In this document: one piece after another, positions 51,398-60,802 of the stretch
Numbering within the stretch: the first letter of the stretch is position 1
Layout: the number at the start of each line of letters is the position of its first letter
Assembly: GCF_024666595.1 (NCBI RefSeq)
Contig: NZ_CP088296.1
Coordinates: 62,001-126,000, forward strand
Length of the DNA stretch: 64,000 bases
Reading direction: 5' to 3'
Origin: Sphingomonas sp. J315
GTDB lineage: Bacteria > Pseudomonadota > Alphaproteobacteria > Sphingomonadales > Sphingomonadaceae
Made by a program: the position numbers and the translations under genes
The notes under the pieces: generated by a model
The model's database searches: none
What the model saw: only the letters and a program-made list of their open reading frames with translations
Told to the model about the DNA's origin: nothing

Positions 51398-52732
51398 TCA
51401 GCGCGAAGCGCTGCGCACCCAGCTCGCCGGCTTGTCCCCGGCTGCACTGCGCACGAAGCAGTTCCCGCCATCGCTGCGCACGTCACGGCACAGCGCATCG
51501 GCATCGGCGCGAGCGAGCCCGCCCACCGACAGACGCTGGAACGCACCCGCCCTGGTCGAAACGCTGGCGCTCGCGGGGGTCAGACCCTTGAGTTGCGGCG
51601 TGCGCTTGACCAGGCGGCCCCACGCATCCCGCGCCACGCCGACGCTGTCATAGGCACCGAGCTGGACATACCAGCTCCCCTTGGCGAAGCGCTGGACCGA
51701 TGGCACGTCGGCCCGAACCGGCTTGATCGCGCCGACGCTGGCGACCGAGGTCTCGGCACGCACTGCGCGGGTCGGGATTGCCTGAACAATCTCCTGACGC
51801 GGGCCAAAGACGACCTGCTGGCCGCTCGGCGCGGTGATCGACGGGCCCTGAGCGACATCGGTTGCGGCCACGTCAACCGCGGTGGCAGCGACCGCGGCCA
51901 CGGCCTCGACCGGCGCAGGGCCGGGCATATAGGTATCGACCGGATCGGCGACGCGCGCCGCCGCAACAGCGCTGGTCATCGACTGGGCGAGCGCCAGCCG
52001 CTCGGGCTGGCCATTATCGGCAATCGGGGTGACGCCAAGCAGCGCCGCCACCTGATCGTACGCATTCTGCGGACGCGCAAAGCTCGCCCATTGCATGATC
52101 CGCCCGTCGACCTGATCGGGCGACAGGTCGAGCGCCGCAATCGCGCGCGCCTGCTGCCACTGTCCCGCCAGCGCGAGGCTGAGCGCGAGATTCTGGCGCG
52201 TCTTGGCGTCGGCACCGGGCTGACGCGCGATTTCCATCAGCAGACCGACCGCACCCGCAGGATCGCCCGCCAGCGCCATCGCAAGTCCGCGATCGCTCGC
52301 CGGGATCGTCGCGCTGTGCATTGCCAGCGTCTGGCGCGCCACGTCCCACTCGCCCGTCGCAATCTGTGCCAGCGCAAGGTTGAGCGCGGTGCGGCCATTG
52401 GCCGGATCGAGCGACAGCGCCTCGTTCAGCGCCTGCGCCGCCGAGATGAAGCGGCCCGCGAACAAATAGGCTTCACCCAGCAGCTTGCGATACTCGCCGT
52501 TGCGCGGGTCGAGCGTGACTGCCGCTTCGGCATGCGTCACCGCCTTCTGTCCTTCGCCCTTTTTCAGAGCCTTGGTGGCGGCGGCGGCTTCCTTGGCGGC
52601 GCGGCGAAGGTCGGCGGTCTCGACCCCGCCGCTGGCGACGGCAAGCCCGCCGATCAGCGTCGGGCCACCGACGATCGGTGCGCCCAGCACCAATGCGGAG
52701 ACCGATACGGTCAAAATGCGGCGAAGGTTCAT
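51398..52732 (-). CDS. TPR and SPOR domain exported protein
   Basis: 444 residues. A signal or membrane segment (ILTVSVSALVLGAPIVGG) precedes helical repeats of TPR type (VTLDPRNGEYRKLLGEAYLF, SLDPANGRTALNLALAQIA). After an Ala/Val/Pro linker, the C-terminal 75 residues form a SPOR domain, GSWYVQLGAYDSVGVARDAW ... GAFQRLSVGGL, which in known proteins binds denuded peptidoglycan at division sites. It is the last gene of parA-RHH-TPR/SPOR, 19 bp after the RHH-like gene. ATG 52732 is chosen because the longer reading adds unrelated residues. Confidence 0.85.
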   Translation of the reverse strand: MNLRRILTVSVSALVLGAPIVGGPTLIGGLAVASGGVETADLRRAAKEAAAATKALKKGEGQKAVTHAEAAVTLDPRNGEYRKLLGEAYLFAGRFISAAQALNEALSLDPANGRTALNLALAQIATGEWDVARQTLAMHSATIPASDRGLAMALAGDPAGAVGLLMEIARQPGADAKTRQNLALSLALAGQWQQARAIAALDLSPDQVDGRIMQWASFARPQNAYDQVAALLGVTPIADNGQPERLALAQSMTSAVAAARVADPVDTYMPGPAPVEAVAAVAATAVDVAATDVAQGPSITAPSGQQVVFGPRQEIVQAIPTRAVRAETSVASVGAIKPVRADVPSVQRFAKGSWYVQLGAYDSVGVARDAWGRLVKRTPQLKGLTPASASVSTRAGAFQRLSVGGLARADADALCRDVRSDGGNCFVRSAAGDKPASWVRSASR

Positions 52733-52751
52733 GGCTCTGTGTCCCCCTGGA

Positions 52752-53303
52752 TCAGCGCGCCTTGCCCGCAGGAAGCCGGTCAACCAGCGCCCCCAGTTCG
52801 GGCAAAGATTCAAGAAATGCGTCGAGTGCCTCGGTCACGATCAACTGGGCCGAACGGCCGGTGAGCGCCGAGGCGAGACGCAGCTTCAAATGACGTTCAT
52901 GGTCGAGCCGCAGCGTGAAGGCGGCCTTGCCCTTGCGCGACGCAACCTCGCGCCCGATCCGCGCGGCGGTAGCGTTGGAAACCGGTCGCGCGGGCACATC
53001 CGACTCTACCTGGGTCGCGGGTTCCGGCTCGGGCACATGGGTGACCGGCTGGGGCGCGGCCACAGGCTCGGGCTGGGGCGCGAATTCTTCGACCAGAGTC
53101 TGGCGCTGGGCCAGCACCGGCGGCACCGGCTCGAACGCGGGCACGGGCACCTCGCCGCCCATGTCGTTCCACCCCAGATCGTCGAGCGACGTCCCCGGAT
53201 CGAGGCCGACAAATCCCTGGGGGCGCATCGCGGGGCGTGCCTGTCCCTTGCGGGCGAGCAGGCCCGAGGACAGCGACGCGGCGGGCTTGGCGGAGCCGAA
53301 CAT
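52752..53303 (-). CDS. ParA-associated protein with C-terminal ribbon-helix-helix-like domain
   Basis: 183 residues. The first 120 or so are Pro/Glu/Val rich and probably unstructured (VPVPAFEPVPPVLAQRQ, PEPVAAPQPVTHVPEPEP). The last 55 read AAFTLRLDHERHLKLRLA then SAQLIVTEALDAFL, which has the strand-helix-helix pattern of RHH DNA-binding proteins. ATG overlaps the parA stop (TGATG). It looks like the DNA- or partner-binding member of a ParA pair (compare ParG-type), but no specific family is claimed. Confidence 0.72.
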   Translation of the reverse strand: MFGSAKPAASLSSGLLARKGQARPAMRPQGFVGLDPGTSLDDLGWNDMGGEVPVPAFEPVPPVLAQRQTLVEEFAPQPEPVAAPQPVTHVPEPEPATQVESDVPARPVSNATAARIGREVASRKGKAAFTLRLDHERHLKLRLASALTGRSAQLIVTEALDAFLESLPELGALVDRLPAGKAR

Positions 53304-54025
53304 CAGCTCACCACCCGGCGGCCAAAGCCACCCTGGGGACGCCCGGCAAAGGCAGCGTGCGGCGTCGCAGCGGCGGCGGGCGCGCTGAACACGGTGCGGC
53401 GGAAATTCTTCTCCAGGCGATCGCTGATATAGGCCCAGAGCGCGGTCACCTCACCGGCCGACTTGCCGTTGGGGTCCACTTCCATGACGGTGCGCCCGTC
53501 GATCATCGACGCGGCGAAATCGGTGCGGTGATGCAGCGTGACCGGGGCAACCGTCCCGTGCTGCGACAGCGCGACGGCGGCCTCGCTGGTGATCTTGGCC
53601 TTGGGCGTCGCTGCGTTGACCACGAAGATCAGCGGCTTGCCCGCGCGGTCGCACAGATCGACCGTTGCGCCCACTGCGCGCAGGTCATGCGGCGAGGGTC
53701 GGGTTGGGATGACGATCAGTTCGGCGACCTGGATCACACTCTGGATTGCCATCGTGATGGCAGGCGGCGTGTCGATCACGGCAAGGCGAAAGCCCTGCTG
53801 TCGCAACACCTCGAGATCGGCGGCGAGCCGGGCGACCGTGGTCTGGGCGAAGGCGGGGAAATCCGTCTCACGCTCGTTCCACCAGTCGGACAGCGACCCT
53901 TGCGGATCGATGTCGATCAGAACGACGGGGCCATGGCCGGCCCGCTGCGCCTGCACCGCCAGGTGCCCGCTCAGCGTGGTCTTGCCCGAACCACCCTTTT
54001 GTGATGCCATCGCGAGTACGCGCAT
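53303..54025 (-). CDS. ParA/MinD-family ATPase
   Basis: 240-residue ATPase that starts MRVLAMASQKGGSGKTTLSG, the deviant Walker A, with VVLIDIDPQGSLSDWW and AVIDTPPAITMAIQSVIQ as further nucleotide motifs. No DNA-binding N-terminal extension, so it is a small ParA like those of orphan cargo-positioning systems. It is not beside parB, gidB or trmE, so it is not the chromosome-segregation ParA. It leads an operon with the RHH-like and TPR/SPOR genes. Confidence 0.9.
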   Translation of the reverse strand: MRVLAMASQKGGSGKTTLSGHLAVQAQRAGHGPVVLIDIDPQGSLSDWWNERETDFPAFAQTTVARLAADLEVLRQQGFRLAVIDTPPAITMAIQSVIQVAELIVIPTRPSPHDLRAVGATVDLCDRAGKPLIFVVNAATPKAKITSEAAVALSQHGTVAPVTLHHRTDFAASMIDGRTVMEVDPNGKSAGEVTALWAYISDRLEKNFRRTVFSAPAAAATPHAAFAGRPQGGFGRRVVS

Positions 54026-54222
54026 CTACCCCTCGAAAATAACCCGATTACCCAACATTGGGGATGCCATCGGGAAGCTAAGAAGGCGTTAATGGCGCTG
54101 CGAAATCAGGTGCGGCACCGGGAGTTGTCCCATGCCGGGCTTAACCAAAGCGCAAGCATTGCTTGGCCATGCTATGGTTAACTGTCATTATCCATGCGTG
54201 GGCGGGATCGGGAACTGACCGA

Positions 54223-55239
54223 ATGAGGCACTTCATCTGGACGGCGACGCTGGTCGGCGCGCTTCTGGCTGCTCCGGCGCTGGCGCTTGGTCAGGCCGAT
54301 GTGAAAGCGGGGGTCGAGGCGTGGCAGCGCGGCGATTATCGCGCTGCGGTGGCGCAATGGCGCGGCCCAGCCGTCGCGGGCGACGCCGATGCGCAGTTCA
54401 ACATGGGCCAGGCGTACAAGCTCGGCCGCGGCGTCCCCGCCGACCTCGCTCAGGCCGAGGAATGGTATCGCAAGGCAGCACTCCAGGGACATCCCCAGGC
54501 CGAGGAGAATTACGGCCTCGCGCTGTTCGAAAACGGCAAGCGGCTTCAGGCAGTCGAATGGCTCGAAAAGGCGTCGGCGCGCGGTGAACCGCGCGCGCAA
54601 TATGTATTGGGGACGATGTTCTTCAACGGCGACGCCGTGACCAAGGACTGGGTGCGCGCCTACGCCCTCACCGTCCGGGCGGCCGCACAGGGTCTGCCTC
54701 AGGCATCTGCGGCTCAGGCACAGATGGACGGCTATATCTCGCTGCAGGACCGGCAAAAGGGGCTGGAACTCGCGCGCGCCTATGAGCGCGACGCTGGACG
54801 TCCCAGCGTCGCCGTGATCCAGCCGCCGCGCGGCAACCAGCCGCCCGCAACCGTCGGCCGCACCCAGTTGCCGCCCTCGGCGGCCTATCAGCCGCGTGAG
54901 GCGATCCCGGCACCGACCCCGACGCAGAGCACAGAGACACGCCCTGCACCACCGATCGTCCGGCCCGCCCCAAAGCCGACGCCGAAGCCGACACCACCCG
55001 CCCCTGTCGCCACCGCGGCGATCCGCGATGGCGGCTGGAAACTCCAACTCGGTGCGTTTGGCGAGCCGGGGAATGCCCAGAAGCTGTGGTCGCAGGTCGG
55101 CGGCCGCTTCCCGGGCCGCAAGGTTTCCTACGTGAAGTCGGGCCGCCTGACCAAGGTGCTGGTCGGCCCCTTCGCCTCCAGTGCCGAAGCCAGCGCGGCG
55201 TGTCGCGGACTAAGCCCCTGCGTGCCGGTGCGGGAGTAG
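54223..55239 (+). CDS. Sel1-repeat and SPOR domain exported protein
   Basis: 338 residues. Signal peptide (LVGALLAAPALALG), then Sel1-type repeats (AGDADAQFNMGQAYKLGRGV, QAEEWYRKAALQGHPQAEEN, RAQYVLGTMFFNGDAV), a long Pro/Thr linker, and a C-terminal SPOR domain (GGWKLQLGAFGEPGNAQKLW ... GRLTKVLVGPFASSAEAS). ATG 54223 is supported by the signal peptide; the longer reading from 54163 is not. Divergent from parA with a 197-bp shared control region. A second SPOR protein at the same locus argues for a cell-division link. Confidence 0.87.
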   Translation: MRHFIWTATLVGALLAAPALALGQADVKAGVEAWQRGDYRAAVAQWRGPAVAGDADAQFNMGQAYKLGRGVPADLAQAEEWYRKAALQGHPQAEENYGLALFENGKRLQAVEWLEKASARGEPRAQYVLGTMFFNGDAVTKDWVRAYALTVRAAAQGLPQASAAQAQMDGYISLQDRQKGLELARAYERDAGRPSVAVIQPPRGNQPPATVGRTQLPPSAAYQPREAIPAPTPTQSTETRPAPPIVRPAPKPTPKPTPPAPVATAAIRDGGWKLQLGAFGEPGNAQKLWSQVGGRFPGRKVSYVKSGRLTKVLVGPFASSAEASAACRGLSPCVPVRE

Positions 55240-55258
55240 GTTGAAGCGATAAACTAAC

Positions 55259-55336
55259 CGTCACCCCGGGCTTGACCCGGGCCCCGCTTCTTCGACCGGC
55301 CAAGGCAGCTGGCCCCGGGTCAAGCCCAGGGTGACG
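55259..55336. repeat. Palindromic intergenic repeat
   Basis: Inverted arms of 26 bp (55259-55284 and 55311-55336) with two mismatches, starting CGTCACCC and built on CGGGCTTGACCCGGG. It lies between the convergent Sel1/SPOR and serB genes and can end transcription from both sides. Its ends resemble those of the repeat in mutL. Confidence 0.8.
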
Positions 55337-55342
55337 AAAAGC

Positions 55343-56284
55343 TCAGCCCTCGACCCACTCGCTCCGCGCAATACCCTGCGCGTACAGCAACGCCGTCAAA
55401 TCCCCATGGTCGATCCGCGCGCCCGCAGCCGCGGCAACGACCGGCTTGGCATGATAGGCGACCCCCAGCCCCGCCTGACGGATCATCGCAAGGTCATTCG
55501 CGCCATCTCCGACCGCCATCGTCGCGGAAGCGTCCAGCCCCAGCTCCGCCATCGCGCCCAGCAGCGTCACTTCCTTGGTCGATGAATCGACAATCGGCTT
55601 GGTCACCGCGCCGGTCAGCGCGTCGTCTTCAATCAGCAATTCATTGGCGATCACGCGATCGAACCCGATCTGCGCTCCCACCGGCTGCGCAAAGCGCGTA
55701 AAGCCACCCGACACCAGGATCGCGGTCGCCCCGCGAGCCCTCATCGTCTGCACCAGAGTCCGCGCGCCGGGCATCAACCGCACCCGCTCCGCCAGACAGC
55801 GGTCGATCGCGTCGGCGCCCAGCCCCTTGAGCAGCGCCACCCGCGCATCCAGCGCCTCGGCAAAGTCCAGCTCGCCGCGCATCGCCGCCTCCGTGACCTC
55901 GGCGATCTGCGCCTTGATCCCGGCATAATCGGCCAGCTCGTCGATGCATTCGACGGTGATCATCGTCGAATCCATATCGGCGACGATCAGCCTTTTCTCG
56001 CGCGTAGAATTGGGCTGAACAATGACATCGAGAGACAGGTCGCAGCCAAAGCCGGATTTCGCGATTGATCCCGCCATCTCGCGAATGCTGTCGGCAAGGA
56101 GAGCGCAATCCGAGATACTGAAATCGGAGGATGGTTGAAAAACCAAATCGGCGGCACGGCCGGGGTCCGTCAAATCGGCGCTCAGGACTTTGCCGGCAAC
56201 ACAGTCCATGTCGAACTGATGCGCCATGTCCGCTAGAAGCGCGTCATCCAGCCCACCATCAGCAATCAAAGTGGCGACGAACAT
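55343..56284 (-). CDS. serB: Phosphoserine phosphatase
   Basis: 313-residue HAD-family phosphatase for the last step of serine synthesis. Motif I is VADMDSTMI, motif II SGGFTRF, and motif [12 protein letters not shown]; the N-terminal 80 residues form the regulatory ACT-like part ([11 protein letters not shown]). ATG 56284 follows GGGAGGG at good distance. The start codon shares the bases CATG with the divergent miaA start. Confidence 0.96.
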   Translation of the reverse strand: MFVATLIADGGLDDALLADMAHQFDMDCVAGKVLSADLTDPGRAADLVFQPSSDFSISDCALLADSIREMAGSIAKSGFGCDLSLDVIVQPNSTREKRLIVADMDSTMITVECIDELADYAGIKAQIAEVTEAAMRGELDFAEALDARVALLKGLGADAIDRCLAERVRLMPGARTLVQTMRARGATAILVSGGFTRFAQPVGAQIGFDRVIANELLIEDDALTGAVTKPIVDSSTKEVTLLGAMAELGLDASATMAVGDGANDLAMIRQAGLGVAYHAKPVVAAAAGARIDHGDLTALLYAQGIARSEWVEG

Positions 56285-57206
56285 GAACCCTCCCGACCGG
56301 CCGAAGGTCGCGCTCATTGCAGGACCGACCGCCAGCGGCAAGTCCGCTTTGGCGATCGCACTCGCCCAGGCGACCGGCGGCACCGTGATCAACGCGGATT
56401 CGGCTCAGGTTTATGCCGAATTGCGCGTGCTGAGCGCCCGGCCCTCGCCCGAAGAAGAGGCACAGGCCCCGCATCGCCTGTTCGGCCATGTCACAGGCAC
56501 CGACGATTATTCCGCCGCGCGCTGGGCGGCTGAGGCCAAGGCGGAGATCGCGGCGGCGCAGGAACGCGGCAGCCTCCCCATTCTCGTCGGCGGGACCGGC
56601 ATGTATCTCCGCACCCTGCTCGACGGCATCGCCCCGGTGCCCGGCATCGACCCGGCGATCCGCGCCGAGGTCCGCGCTTTGCCCGTCGCGCAGGCTCACG
56701 CCCTGCTGACCGAACGCGACCCCGAAGCTGCCGCGCGCCTCGCCGCCGCCGACACCACCCGCGTCGCCCGCGCGCTGGAGGTGGTCACCGCCACTGGCCG
56801 CACGCTGGCCGACTGGCAGCGCGCGAAAGTGGGTGGGATCGCTGACCAGATCGACCTCGCCCCGCTGATCCTTCTTCCCGACCGCGCATGGCTGACCGAG
56901 CGCTGCGACCTCCGCCTCGCCGCGATGTTCGACGAGGGCGCGATCGACGAGGTCGCCGCGCTGCTCGCTCGTGACGACATTCCGCCCGAGGCTCCGGTGC
57001 GAAAGGCAATCGGCGTGCCGGAGATCGCCGCGATGCTCGCCGGGGAAATCGGGCGCGCAGAGGCACTTGAGCGTGCGCAGGCGGCAACGCGGCAATATGC
57101 CAAGCGGCAATATACCTGGTTGCGGCACCAGCCGCCGGTCGCCTGGCCGCGCATTCACGCGACAGATATTATCAATCGAATGGCTAATTTCGCACGAATC
57201 GTATAA
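56283..57206 (+). CDS. miaA: tRNA dimethylallyltransferase
   Basis: 307-residue enzyme that adds the dimethylallyl group to A37 of tRNAs reading UNN codons. P-loop [15 protein letters not shown], then [38 protein letters not shown] and [17 protein letters not shown] 56283 overlaps the divergent serB start at CATG, and no ribosome site lies upstream, so it may be leaderless; GTG 56271 is another possible start. Confidence 0.94.
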   Translation: MNPPDRPKVALIAGPTASGKSALAIALAQATGGTVINADSAQVYAELRVLSARPSPEEEAQAPHRLFGHVTGTDDYSAARWAAEAKAEIAAAQERGSLPILVGGTGMYLRTLLDGIAPVPGIDPAIRAEVRALPVAQAHALLTERDPEAAARLAAADTTRVARALEVVTATGRTLADWQRAKVGGIADQIDLAPLILLPDRAWLTERCDLRLAAMFDEGAIDEVAALLARDDIPPEAPVRKAIGVPEIAAMLAGEIGRAEALERAQAATRQYAKRQYTWLRHQPPVAWPRIHATDIINRMANFARIV

Positions 57207-57215
57207 ACACAATGC

Positions 57216-57244
57216 TTGACACGCATCTTTCATACGCATAGCAG
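57216..57244 (+). promoter_or_regulatory. Candidate promoter for ilvB
   Basis: A perfect -35 box TTGACA (57216-57221) in the 85-bp gap after miaA, with a weak TAGCAG (57239-57244) at 17-bp spacing. No leader peptide rich in Leu/Val/Ile is seen, so classic attenuation is not supported. Confidence 0.45.
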
Positions 57245-57291
57245 CGCGCTTCCCCCAACGCATTGCACTGCGGCATCCAAGGAGACTTATC

Positions 57292-59052
57292 GTGGCCGAG
57301 AAAAGCGGAGCAGACATTCTGATCGAGGCGCTGGTCGACCTCGGTGTGGAGGTCGTGTTCGGCTATCCCGGCGGCGCGGTGCTCCCGATCTATGACGCGA
57401 TCTTCAAGCAGAAGAAGATCCGCCACATCCTCGTCCGCCACGAACAGGCGGCGACCCATGCGGCGGAGGGCTATGCCCGATCGACCGGCAAGCCCGGCGT
57501 TGTCCTCGTCACCTCCGGCCCCGGCGCGACCAATGCGGTCACCGGCATCACCGACGCGTTGATGGATTCGATCCCGATGGTCGTCATCACCGGCCAGGTC
57601 CCGACGCACCTGATCGGCAGCGACGCTTTTCAGGAGGCGGACACGGTCGGCATCACTCGCCACTGTACCAAGCATAATTATCTGGTGAAGGACCCCGCGC
57701 ATCTTGGCGCGGTCGTCCATGAGGCATTCCATATCGCGACCTCGGGCCGCCCCGGTCCGGTCGTTATCGACATCCCCAAGGACGTCCAGATCGCGACCGC
57801 GCGCTACAGCAAGCCCGGCCCGATCCAGCACAAGACCTATCGTCCGCAGGTCAAGGCCGACAAGGCGCTGATCGACGCGGCGGTCGAGATGCTGGCGGCG
57901 GCGGAGCGGCCGATCTTCTACACCGGCGGCGGCGTCATCAACTCGGGTCCCGGCGCGTCGCAGCTGCTGCGCGAACTGGCGAAGATCACCGGTGCGCCGG
58001 TCACCTCGACGCTGATGGGCCTGGGTGCCTTTCCCGCCTCGTCCGACCAGTGGCTCGGCATGCTCGGCATGCACGGCACCTATGAAGCCAATTACGCGAT
58101 GAATCAGGCCGACCTGATCGTCGCGGTCGGCGCGCGGTTCGACGATCGCGTCACCGGGCGGCTTGACGCCTTCGCGCCGCACGCGAAGAAGATCCATATC
58201 GATATCGACCGCTCGTCGATGAACAAGACCGTCCGGGTCGACCTGCCGATCGTCGCCGATGTCGGCCACGCGCTCGAGGACATGCTGCGCATCTGGAAGG
58301 CGCGCCAGCATCCCAAGCCCGATTTGTCCGAATGGTGGCGGCGGATCGAGGGGTGGCGCGCGGTCAAGTGCCTCGACTTCCCCGAGGAAGGTCCGGGCAT
58401 CGATGCGAACACGATCATGCCGCAACGCGCGATCCGCGCGCTGTGGGAGGCGACGCGCGATCAGGCCCCGATCATCACGACCGAGGTCGGCCAGCACCAG
58501 ATGTGGGCGGCGCAGCACTTCCATTTCGAAGCGCCCAATAAGTGGCTGACCAGCGGCGGCCTCGGCACGATGGGCTATGGCCTGCCCGCCGCAATCGGCG
58601 CGCAATTGGGCAACCCCAACGCGCTGGTGATCGACATCGCCGGCGAGGCGTCGATCCAGATGAACATCCAGGAGCTGGCGACGGCGACCCAGTATCGCCT
58701 GCCGGTCAAGATCTTCATCCTCAACAACGAATATATGGGAATGGTCCGCCAGTGGCAGGAACTGACCTATTCCAGCCGCTATTCGGAAAGCTACAGCGAC
58801 TCGCTGCCCGATTTCGTGAAGCTCGCCGTAGCCTATGGCTGGAAGGGCATTCTGATCGAGCACCGCAGCGATCTGGAAAGCGGTATTCAGGACATGCTGG
58901 CGTATGACGGGCCGGTGATCGTCGACTGCCGCGTGGCCAAGCTCGCCAACTGCTTCCCGATGATCCCGTCGGGCGCCGCCCATACCGACATGCTCCTCCA
59001 GGCCGCCGAAGTCTCCGGTGAAATGGACGACGAAGCCAAGGCGCTGGTCTAA
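57292..59052 (+). CDS. ilvB: Acetolactate synthase large subunit
   Basis: 586-residue thiamine-diphosphate enzyme, first common step of branched-chain amino acid synthesis. VFGYPGGAVLPIYDA with the catalytic Glu in VRHEQAATHAAEGYAR; the cofactor-binding loop reads IDIAGEASIQMNIQELATA ... FILNNEYMGMVRQWQ, the form usual in alphaproteobacteria. GTG start with AAGGAG upstream. Followed 4 bp later by ilvN. Confidence 0.97.
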   Translation: MAEKSGADILIEALVDLGVEVVFGYPGGAVLPIYDAIFKQKKIRHILVRHEQAATHAAEGYARSTGKPGVVLVTSGPGATNAVTGITDALMDSIPMVVITGQVPTHLIGSDAFQEADTVGITRHCTKHNYLVKDPAHLGAVVHEAFHIATSGRPGPVVIDIPKDVQIATARYSKPGPIQHKTYRPQVKADKALIDAAVEMLAAAERPIFYTGGGVINSGPGASQLLRELAKITGAPVTSTLMGLGAFPASSDQWLGMLGMHGTYEANYAMNQADLIVAVGARFDDRVTGRLDAFAPHAKKIHIDIDRSSMNKTVRVDLPIVADVGHALEDMLRIWKARQHPKPDLSEWWRRIEGWRAVKCLDFPEEGPGIDANTIMPQRAIRALWEATRDQAPIITTEVGQHQMWAAQHFHFEAPNKWLTSGGLGTMGYGLPAAIGAQLGNPNALVIDIAGEASIQMNIQELATATQYRLPVKIFILNNEYMGMVRQWQELTYSSRYSESYSDSLPDFVKLAVAYGWKGILIEHRSDLESGIQDMLAYDGPVIVDCRVAKLANCFPMIPSGAAHTDMLLQAAEVSGEMDDEAKALV

Positions 59053-59056
59053 GCTT

Positions 59057-59572
59057 ATGCACATCAAGGAAGAAAAGGCCGAGCGGCACACGCTCGCCAT
59101 CATCGTCGACAACGAACCGGGCATCCTCGCCCGGATCGCCGGCCTGTTCACCGCGCGCGGCTATAATATCGAAAGCCTGACGGTGAGCGAGATCACCGAC
59201 GACAAGTCGGTCAGCCGGATCACCATCGTCACCAGCGCCAGCCCGCACGTGCTGGAGCAGATCGTGGCGCAGCTGGATCGCCTCGTGCCGGTCCACAAGG
59301 TCCACGACCTCACCGCCGAGGGCGACCATGTCGAGCGCGAGCTGGCACTGGTCAAGGTCGCGGGCACCGGCGACCACCGGATCGAGGCGCTGCGCTTGTC
59401 CGAAGTCTATCGCGCCCGCGTGGTAGATGCGACCATCTCGAGCTTCGTGTTCGAAGTCACCGGGACCACCGAAAAGATCGACAAGTTCATCGAACTGATG
59501 AGCGAAGTCGGCCTGATCGAGGTCGCTCGCACCGGCATTGTCGCCATCTCGCGTGGGCGTGAGGCGGCCTGA
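59057..59572 (+). CDS. ilvN: Acetolactate synthase small subunit
   Basis: 171-residue regulatory subunit with an N-terminal ACT domain (TLAIIVDNEPGILARIAGLF, RGYNIESLTVSEITD) that gives valine feedback control. ATG 59057 is chosen because family members begin MHIKEEKAERHTL; it lies 4 bp after ilvB. Confidence 0.96.
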   Translation: MHIKEEKAERHTLAIIVDNEPGILARIAGLFTARGYNIESLTVSEITDDKSVSRITIVTSASPHVLEQIVAQLDRLVPVHKVHDLTAEGDHVERELALVKVAGTGDHRIEALRLSEVYRARVVDATISSFVFEVTGTTEKIDKFIELMSEVGLIEVARTGIVAISRGREAA

Positions 59573-59577
59573 AATTT

Positions 59578-59707
59578 CCCTCTCCCAGCGGGAGAGGGAG
59601 GGAGCGCCGAAGGCGCGGAAGGGTGAGGGCGAGAGGCCAGTCACCCTCACCAACTCCGACTAGCCAGCAAGCTGGCAAGTCTTCGTATCCTCTCCCATAG
59701 GGAGAGG
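59578..59707. repeat. Mosaic of five hairpins between ilvN and ilvC
   Basis: A 130-bp run of palindromes: CCCTCTCCC/GGGAGAGGG (59578-59598), GCGCC/GGCGC (59604-59616), GGTGAGGG/CCCTCACC (59622-59651), GCCAGC/GCTGGC (59663-59676) and CCTCTCCC/GGGAGAGG (59689-59707). The first and last are near-copies. This is a dispersed repeat unit, here inside an operon. Confidence 0.8.
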
Positions 59708-59724
59708 AGGAAAAGGGAAACTGA

Positions 59725-60747
<1,023 letters not shown>

Positions 60748-60757
60748 CCCAACCATC

Positions 60758-60782
60758 GGGGCGGGGTTGGATTCCCCGCCCC
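60758..60782 (+). terminator. Hairpin after ilvC
   Basis: A perfect 9-bp stem, GGGGCGGGG with CCCCGCCCC around TTGGATT, 10 bp past the ilvC stop. No T run follows, so it may be a stable 3' end rather than an intrinsic terminator. Confidence 0.45.
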
Positions 60783-60802
60783 GCCTCCATAAAGCTGGAG
60801 CC

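Noticed and set aside
57184..59151. 655-codon open frame antisense to ilvB and ilvN
   Set aside because: A GC-rich third-position shadow; ilvB and ilvN are certain on the other strand, and the antisense protein has no family pattern.
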